A stretch of 18,463 nucleotides of DNA from Lysobacterales bacterium (GTDB lineage Bacteria > Pseudomonadota > Gammaproteobacteria > Xanthomonadales > Marinicellaceae): assembly GCA_026990095.1 (NCBI GenBank), contig JALSIL010000264.1, positions 1-18,463 of the forward strand, given 5' to 3'. Shown in pieces: positions 13,901 to 18,463 of this stretch. Position numbers and translations under genes: made by a program. Each line of letters opens with the position of its first letter. The first letter of the stretch is position 1. The notes below the pieces were generated by a model. It was not told the DNA's origin. It saw nothing but the letters and a program-made list of their open reading frames with translations, and searched no databases.

Positions 13901-16900
13901 TGTTAGATAAAATCATCCGTTTTTCGCTGACGCAACGGGTCTTTGTGCTGGTTGTGTTTGGTGTGCTTATTACGTTGGGGATGAATGCGTGGAAGAATAT
14001 CCCGATTGATGCCTTTCCGGATATTTCCACCACGCAAGTTAATATCATCATCAAAGCCCCTGGCATGACGGCACAAGAAATTGAATCGCAAATTACCACT
14101 TTGATTGAAACCGAGCTTTTGGGTATTCCCAAAAAAGACATTCTGCGTTCCACCACAAAATACGCGATTACTTCAATTACACTTGATTTTAAAACTGGCA
14201 CCGATATTTATTGGGCACGGCAGCAGGTAAACGAACGCTTATTGAGTATTTGGGATAAACTGCCTGCCAATGTTCAAGGCGGTCTTGCTCCCATGAGTAC
14301 GCCTTTGAGTGAAATGTTTATGTTCACCATTGAAAATCCTTCCTTGTCTATCAGCGAACGCAAACATATTTTGGATTGGCAAATTCGTCCACTCTTGCGT
14401 ACGGTTGAGGGTGTTGCCGATGTCAATGTTTTAGGTGGCGAAACCAAGACCATCCAGTTTTCTCCTGATACGCTCGCCATGTCGAATGCCAACATTAGCA
14501 TTGATGGCATTCAAAAAAGCTTAGATGACGCCAACATCAATGGCAGTGTTGGTCGTATTAATGTCGGTGCAGAATCCCTTATTATTCGCACACAAGGTCG
14601 GTTTGACAACATCAATGACGTGTCTAATTTGGTGGTTAAAAACGAAAACGGCAAACTCTACCACTTAAAAGATGTGGGTGAAATTTCATTCAGTTCATTG
14701 GTGAGGTATGGTGCGGTAACAAAGGATGGGCACGAAACCACCGAAGCCTTGGTGGTTGCCTTAAAAAACGCCAACACCGCGCAAGTTGTTGATGGTGTGG
14801 TTGAAAAGCTCAATCAAATAGAAAAAACCTTACCCGAAGGCACACACCTCAATATTTTCTACAACCGCAAAAACCTCATCGAAACCGCAGTCAATACCAT
14901 TACCTCGGCATTGATTCAAGCGATTGTCTTGGTGATTGTTTTATTGGCATTGTTTTTGGGCAATATTCGTGCTTCATTAGTGGTGGCAACCTCTATTCCT
15001 ATTGCGGTGATTATTACCTTTTTTTTAATGTACCAATTTGGTTTGTCGGCTAATTTAATGAGCTTGGGTGGTTTGGTTATTGCCATTGGCATGATTGTGG
15101 ACTCTTCGGTGGTGGTGGTTGAAAACATTATTTCGCAATTAAATAAAAATGCACACCTGCCACGTTTACATCTGATGTACCGTGCCAGTAAAGCCATAGC
15201 ATCGCCAGTTTTTTCGGGAACGGTTATTGTTATCATGGTATTTGTACCGTTGTTAAGCCTAACTGGGCTTGAAGGCAAATTGTTCTCACCCGTTGCTTTA
15301 ACCATTGTGTTTGCCATGTGTTCGGCCTTAGTGATTTCATTAACCATTATTCCTGTGCTTGCATCCTTTATCATCAGCAACAAAAACCTAGCCACACCAG
15401 GTTATTTAATCAGGCTGCAAAATGCCTATACCAAAACCTTAGACAAAGTACTCAAAACACCCGCCATAACCATGATTGCTTTTGTTGTTGTCTTGCTAGT
15501 TAGTGGCGTGTTGTACACCTTTTTAGGCAAAACCTTTATGCCTGTTTTGGATGAGGGTGATATTATTGTGCAACTGGAAAAATCACCAACAATTTCACTC
15601 AAAGAGTCCTTAGATTTAGACAAACAAATTGAAAAAGCCTTATTGGCAAATGTTTCTGAAATAAAACAAATCGTTGCCCGTGTTGGTTCTGATGAGTTGG
15701 GTTTGGATCCCATGAGTTTAAATGAAACCGATGTTTTTATGGAATTACAACCGCGCGATACGTGGGAAGTGGCAACTAAATCTGAAATTGAAGATAAAAT
15801 TCGTCAAATTTTAGTGCAATATCCGGGCATTAATTTCGGCTTTACCCAACCCATTCAAATGCGTGTTTCAGAAATGCTAACTGGTTCCACAGGAGCAGTG
15901 ACTGCCAAAGTCTTTGGCACTGATGTCACGCAATTATCCAAAATCGCCCACGATATTTCTTTAATAGTGAAGAAAACACAAGGCAGTGTTGATGTGCAAA
16001 CCACCATAATCGAAGGTGGCGATTACCTTAATGTGGTATTAAAACCTGAGCTTGCCAGCCAGTTTGGCATGAGTGTTTCTGAACTTTCGCACTATTTGAA
16101 TATTCAAGTCGATGGTTTTAAAGCCGCTGAAATGATTAAAGGAAAAGTCAAAACGCCCATCATGTTTGCTACAAAATCCAATACGGGCAGAATTTCTTCC
16201 ATCAAAGAATTGGAAAAAATGACGGTGCTTATGCCTGATGGCACTACTTTACGCTTAAAAGACATTGCCGATGTCAGTTTAAAAGTGGGTCCTGCCATTG
16301 TTGAGCGAGAAAATGCCGAGCGGTTTGCTGTGGTTGCCACCAATGTCACGGGGCGTGACATGGTGGGATTTGTTGAAGAACTGCAACAAAATGTCAATGC
16401 CGAATTAAAATTGCCCAGTGGTTATTATGTGGTTTACGGCGGCGAGTTTGAAAACCAAATTAGAGCCACCAATAATTTATTAACCGTGATACCGTTGGTT
16501 TTGTTTTTGATTGTGATTATTTTATTTTCCACTTTTAAATCATTGGCAAAGGCGAGTTTAATACTTGCCAATATTCCCTTTGCCTTAATGGGCGGTATCT
16601 TGGGCTTGTTCATCAGTGGACAATACGTTTCGGTGCCCGCTTCCATCGGTTTTATCGCGTTACTTGGTGTTGCAGTACTTAATGGCGTGGTGATGTTGTC
16701 GCATATTGAATCGGTCAAATACAAAGGCAAAGATTTGTTTCAACTGGTTTCAACCGCTGCCAGTGATCGCCTAAGACCTATTTTAATGACCGCAACAACA
16801 GCCATGTTTGGTTTAATGCCATTGGTGGTTGCTACAGGACCTGGAGCTGAAATACAAAAACCTCTGGCAATCGTGGTTATCGGCGGGTTATTCACCTCAA

Positions 16901-16965
16901 CCATCGCAACATTGTATCTGTTGCCTATTTTTTACTACAAATTGGAGCGAAGAAATCGTGTGTAA
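13900..16965 (+). CDS. CzcA/CusA-family RND efflux pump (heavy-metal efflux type)
   Basis: This 1021-residue pump has the family opening IRFSLTQRVFVLVVFGVLITLG and IPIDAFPDISTTQVNI. FKTGTDIYWARQQVNERL and PIQMRVSEMLTGSTGAVTAK are further markers of the heavy-metal branch. TM4 reads IAIGMIVDSSVVVVENI: D401 and E408 correspond to CzcA D408 and E415, but A395 replaces CzcA D402. The zinc/cobalt/nickel signature DFG...D...E is therefore incomplete, and this TM4 is closer to the CusA-like pattern. I do not see the Met triad of CusA clearly enough to claim copper or silver. It shares one base with the adaptor stop and is followed by an overlapping DUF3240 gene. The pump class is firm; the substrate is open. 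Confidence 0.92.
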   Translation: MLDKIIRFSLTQRVFVLVVFGVLITLGMNAWKNIPIDAFPDISTTQVNIIIKAPGMTAQEIESQITTLIETELLGIPKKDILRSTTKYAITSITLDFKTGTDIYWARQQVNERLLSIWDKLPANVQGGLAPMSTPLSEMFMFTIENPSLSISERKHILDWQIRPLLRTVEGVADVNVLGGETKTIQFSPDTLAMSNANISIDGIQKSLDDANINGSVGRINVGAESLIIRTQGRFDNINDVSNLVVKNENGKLYHLKDVGEISFSSLVRYGAVTKDGHETTEALVVALKNANTAQVVDGVVEKLNQIEKTLPEGTHLNIFYNRKNLIETAVNTITSALIQAIVLVIVLLALFLGNIRASLVVATSIPIAVIITFFLMYQFGLSANLMSLGGLVIAIGMIVDSSVVVVENIISQLNKNAHLPRLHLMYRASKAIASPVFSGTVIVIMVFVPLLSLTGLEGKLFSPVALTIVFAMCSALVISLTIIPVLASFIISNKNLATPGYLIRLQNAYTKTLDKVLKTPAITMIAFVVVLLVSGVLYTFLGKTFMPVLDEGDIIVQLEKSPTISLKESLDLDKQIEKALLANVSEIKQIVARVGSDELGLDPMSLNETDVFMELQPRDTWEVATKSEIEDKIRQILVQYPGINFGFTQPIQMRVSEMLTGSTGAVTAKVFGTDVTQLSKIAHDISLIVKKTQGSVDVQTTIIEGGDYLNVVLKPELASQFGMSVSELSHYLNIQVDGFKAAEMIKGKVKTPIMFATKSNTGRISSIKELEKMTVLMPDGTTLRLKDIADVSLKVGPAIVERENAERFAVVATNVTGRDMVGFVEELQQNVNAELKLPSGYYVVYGGEFENQIRATNNLLTVIPLVLFLIVIILFSTFKSLAKASLILANIPFALMGGILGLFISGQYVSVPASIGFIALLGVAVLNGVVMLSHIESVKYKGKDLFQLVSTAASDRLRPILMTATTAMFGLMPLVVATGPGAEIQKPLAIVVIGGLFTSTIATLYLLPIFYYKLERRNRV

Positions 16966-17260
16966 TCAACAACTCATCACAATAATGATAAACAAATCCA
17001 TCAAAGACGATGCCGTTGATGTGGTTTTAAATCTGGACAACATCACAGGCTTTACATTATATAACGCCTATGGTTTCAGTCGCAAACACGCACAATACGA
17101 CATAAAAGAACAAGTCGAGGGTTACAAAGACTTTTACCGTTTGGATATAGTTCACGACCCAAAGGATTTAAAAGATTTACTGTCCGCTTTTAGCCAATTG
17201 GGTGGAAGATTTAAGCTCAAGTATTGGGTGATACCCTTGCTTGATTGTGGTGAAATATAA
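16958..17260 (+). CDS. DUF3240 family protein
   Basis: This is a 100-residue cytoplasmic protein starting at GTG 16958 and overlapping the pump gene by 8 bases. The start is chosen because MCNQQLITIMINKSIKDDAVD aligns with the usual DUF3240 opening (a cysteine, a short strand, then an acidic helix); a later ATG at 16985 would cut the first strand. Further family features are GFTLYNAYGFSRKH, DIKEQVEGYKDFYRLDI and the final KYWVIPLLDCGEI. DUF3240 genes commonly follow CzcA-like pumps, so a regulatory or accessory role of the P-II-like alpha/beta kind is plausible but unproved. C2 and C97 could bind metal; that is speculation. Confidence 0.8.
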   Translation: MCNQQLITIMINKSIKDDAVDVVLNLDNITGFTLYNAYGFSRKHAQYDIKEQVEGYKDFYRLDIVHDPKDLKDLLSAFSQLGGRFKLKYWVIPLLDCGEI

Positions 17261-17262
17261 GT

Positions 17263-17298
17263 ATTATATTAGTAAATGCTAATATAATGAGTTTTTTT
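17263..17298 (+). terminator. rho-independent terminator of the metal-type efflux operon
   Basis: A perfect 10-base stem, ATTATATTAG (17263-17272) and CTAATATAAT (17279-17288), with a six-base loop is followed three bases later by seven T (17292-17298) and more T-rich sequence. It lies just 3 bases beyond the DUF3240 stop. The stem is AT-rich, so termination may be modest. Confidence 0.75.
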
Positions 17299-17309
17299 CT
17301 TATTTTTAC

Positions 17310-17337
17310 TTGCATTCTCAACTATATTGAGTATATT
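17310..17337 (+). promoter_or_regulatory. sigma-70-type promoter of the DUF2202 gene
   Basis: TTGCAT (17310-17315) and TATATT (17332-17337) are 16 bases apart. Transcription would start near 17344, inside the palindrome that begins at 17342. This is almost the same geometry as the promoter at 5159-5187, which also has TTGCA as the core of its -35. Confidence 0.6.
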
Positions 17338-17341
17338 GGAT

Positions 17342-17361
17342 GTAAGTGAACATTCACTTAC
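17342..17361. promoter_or_regulatory. perfect TetR-type operator in front of the DUF2202 gene
   Basis: GTAAGTGAACATTCACTTAC is a perfect palindrome with 9-base arms and a CA centre. It shares the core GTGAACATTCACT with the operator at 5191-5210 and starts 4 bases after the -10 box, against 3 at the other site. The two copies and their identical placement suggest that one repressor serves both promoters, most simply the TetR protein encoded at 5645-6232. Confidence 0.75.
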
Positions 17362-17464
17362 TGTTGAGGCAAGAATTTATTCAATAGAATAACAAATTGT
17401 TAACACGATATTTGTTATATTAGAAGACACTAAATTAGAACATACTTATATTATGGTGATTATT

Positions 17465-18460
17465 ATGAAAAAAGTTAGTCAAATATTTTTATTTACAGGT
17501 CTATTATTCGCATTTTCAACAAATGCCAACATTCAATTACAACCAGGTGTCAGTGGTGCTTGGATTGCTGGTGCTTCAGGGCAGGGAATTTTTGTTAATA
17601 TTGCCCGAGTTAATGATCAGCCCAACTTTGTTGTCGCGTGGTACGGGTATTTAAATGGTGAGCAAATTTGGTTGGTGGGTGCTCAACCTTTTGAATACGG
17701 GATTGAGACTCTAACTGTTCCAATGACCATAACATCAGGTACTGGGTGGGATACAAACTTTGTCGAATCTGATGTCATCAGAACAGATTGGGGCACTGTG
17801 ACCATTGATTTTTCCGATTGTAATGTTGGAACTATGCAATACTCTTCTAATGATGAAAATTATGGCAGTGGCTCAATGGCACTAATACGTTTGAGCAACA
17901 CAGACGGGTTAAGTTGTCATGAAGACACAGGCTCAGCAGATACTATCGCAAAACAAAGTTTAGCCTTTATGCGTGAGGAAGAAAAATTAGCACGTGATGT
18001 CTATTTGAAATTTAACAGAGACTATGGTCAAAATATATTTTCAAATATAGCCCGTAGCGAACAAACGCACATGGATTCAGTTTTAAATCTTATGTATGTT
18101 TACAATGTGGAAGATTCATCAACAGGTGTTGAGGGAACGTTTAATAATCAAGTTCTACAGTCCCTATATGATGCGTTAATTGAAATGGGCTCCACCTCTT
18201 TAGCTGATGCTTACCTTGCCGCCGCCTTAGTTGAAGAAACAGATATTTTAGATTTGTTAACATTCGAAGGTAACGAAAACATGCCTGCCGATATCTTAGC
18301 AACATACGATAAACTCTTGTGTGGCTCAAGAAACCATTTGCGTTCTTTTGCACCCGCTTACGAACAACTAACAGGCAATACTTACCAAGTTCAAATACCT
18401 GAGTTAGCCACTCAAGTAGCAGAAATACTTTCTTCTGGCAATGAACAGTGTGGTAGGTAA
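17465..18460 (+). CDS. secreted two-domain protein: beta-rich N-terminal domain plus ferritin-like DUF2202
   Basis: This 331-residue exported protein starts at ATG 17465, with GGTGA 5 bases upstream; an in-frame ATG at 17453 would place four residues before the lysine-rich signal start and overlaps that ribosome site. The signal peptide ends near TNA-NI (residue 21). Residues 28-145 form a beta-rich domain (GAWIAGASGQGIFVNIA, VVAWYGYLNGEQIWLVG, WGTVTIDFSDC) of a type seen repeatedly in secreted proteins of some gammaproteobacteria. Residues 160-315 are DUF2202, a four-helix ferritin-like fold: EEEK (171-174), EQTH with E199 and H202, VEETD (256-260) and NHLRSF with H291 supply the expected carboxylate/His metal-ligand set. 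A di-metal centre and a role in metal or peroxide handling are inferences. Its operator ties it to the TetR system. Confidence 0.85.
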   Translation: MKKVSQIFLFTGLLFAFSTNANIQLQPGVSGAWIAGASGQGIFVNIARVNDQPNFVVAWYGYLNGEQIWLVGAQPFEYGIETLTVPMTITSGTGWDTNFVESDVIRTDWGTVTIDFSDCNVGTMQYSSNDENYGSGSMALIRLSNTDGLSCHEDTGSADTIAKQSLAFMREEEKLARDVYLKFNRDYGQNIFSNIARSEQTHMDSVLNLMYVYNVEDSSTGVEGTFNNQVLQSLYDALIEMGSTSLADAYLAAALVEETDILDLLTFEGNENMPADILATYDKLLCGSRNHLRSFAPAYEQLTGNTYQVQIPELATQVAEILSSGNEQCGR

Positions 18461-18463
18461 CAA

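Noticed and set aside
14916..15395. 159-codon open frame on the minus strand
   Set aside because: It is antisense to the transmembrane part of the CzcA/CusA-like pump and has no signal of its own.
16829..17260. 143-residue version of the DUF3240 gene
   Set aside because: The added N-terminal part is out-of-frame translation of the pump gene; family alignment starts at GTG 16958.
1..18463. CRISPR array, tRNA, rRNA or prophage genes
   Set aside because: No regularly spaced repeats, cloverleaf-like segments, rRNA-like stretches or phage structural genes were seen.

Overview
The window is a chromosome-like stretch of an AT-leaning Gram-negative bacterium. Two RND efflux systems, periplasmic c-type cytochromes, a TolC-type outer-membrane channel, a QseC/PhoQ-like two-component pair, DUF3240 and a REP-type (RAYT) transposase together point to a gammaproteobacterium. 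A Marinicella-like or related marine lineage is possible from the N-terminal domain of the last gene, but this is a weak inference. Genes are tightly packed, with many ATGA or single-base overlaps. No rRNA, tRNA or CRISPR array is visible.

Layout. (1) 1-469, minus strand: a broken RAYT/Y1 transposase, cut by the window edge and interrupted by a ~70 bp element made of three successive hairpins. (2) 620-5115, minus strand: a two-gene efflux operon (membrane-fusion protein, then RND permease) with no outer-membrane partner. (3) 5116-5229: a compact divergent promoter region with a 20 bp TetR-type operator. (4) 5230-7058, plus strand: an operon of a small membrane protein (frameshifted in a run of nine T), a TetR regulator, a four-helix membrane protein and a DUF2141 lipoprotein. 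(5) 7204-11033, plus strand: a six-gene operon of cytochrome b, SHP-type oxygen-binding cytochrome c (DUF1924), diheme cytochrome c (DHC), PepSY protein, OmpR-type response regulator and histidine kinase. (6) 11026-11535, minus strand: a membrane-anchored LuxR-type regulator, convergent with the kinase gene. (7) 11694-17260, plus strand: a complete tripartite heavy-metal-type efflux operon (TolC-like channel, adaptor, CzcA/CusA-type pump) ending in DUF3240 and a hairpin terminator. (8) 17465-18460, plus strand: a secreted protein joining a beta-rich N-terminal domain to a ferritin-like DUF2202 domain, with its own TetR-type operator.

How the parts may work together. The strongest unexplained signal is regulatory. 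The same palindrome, built on AGTGAA-CA-TTCACT, sits immediately downstream of a readable -10 box both in the divergent region at 5191-5210 and in front of the DUF2202 gene at 17342-17361, 12 kb away. The TetR protein encoded at 5645 is the natural candidate to bind both. That would join an RND exporter, a small membrane/lipoprotein operon and a ferritin-like secreted protein into one regulon. Between them lies a redox module (SHP, DHC, cytochrome b) genetically fused to a PepSY/two-component sensor. The LuxR regulator and the metal-type pump share an intergenic region with repeated TTTAGTAA boxes in direct and inverted orientation. The window therefore looks like an envelope-stress, redox and efflux island with three separate local regulators.
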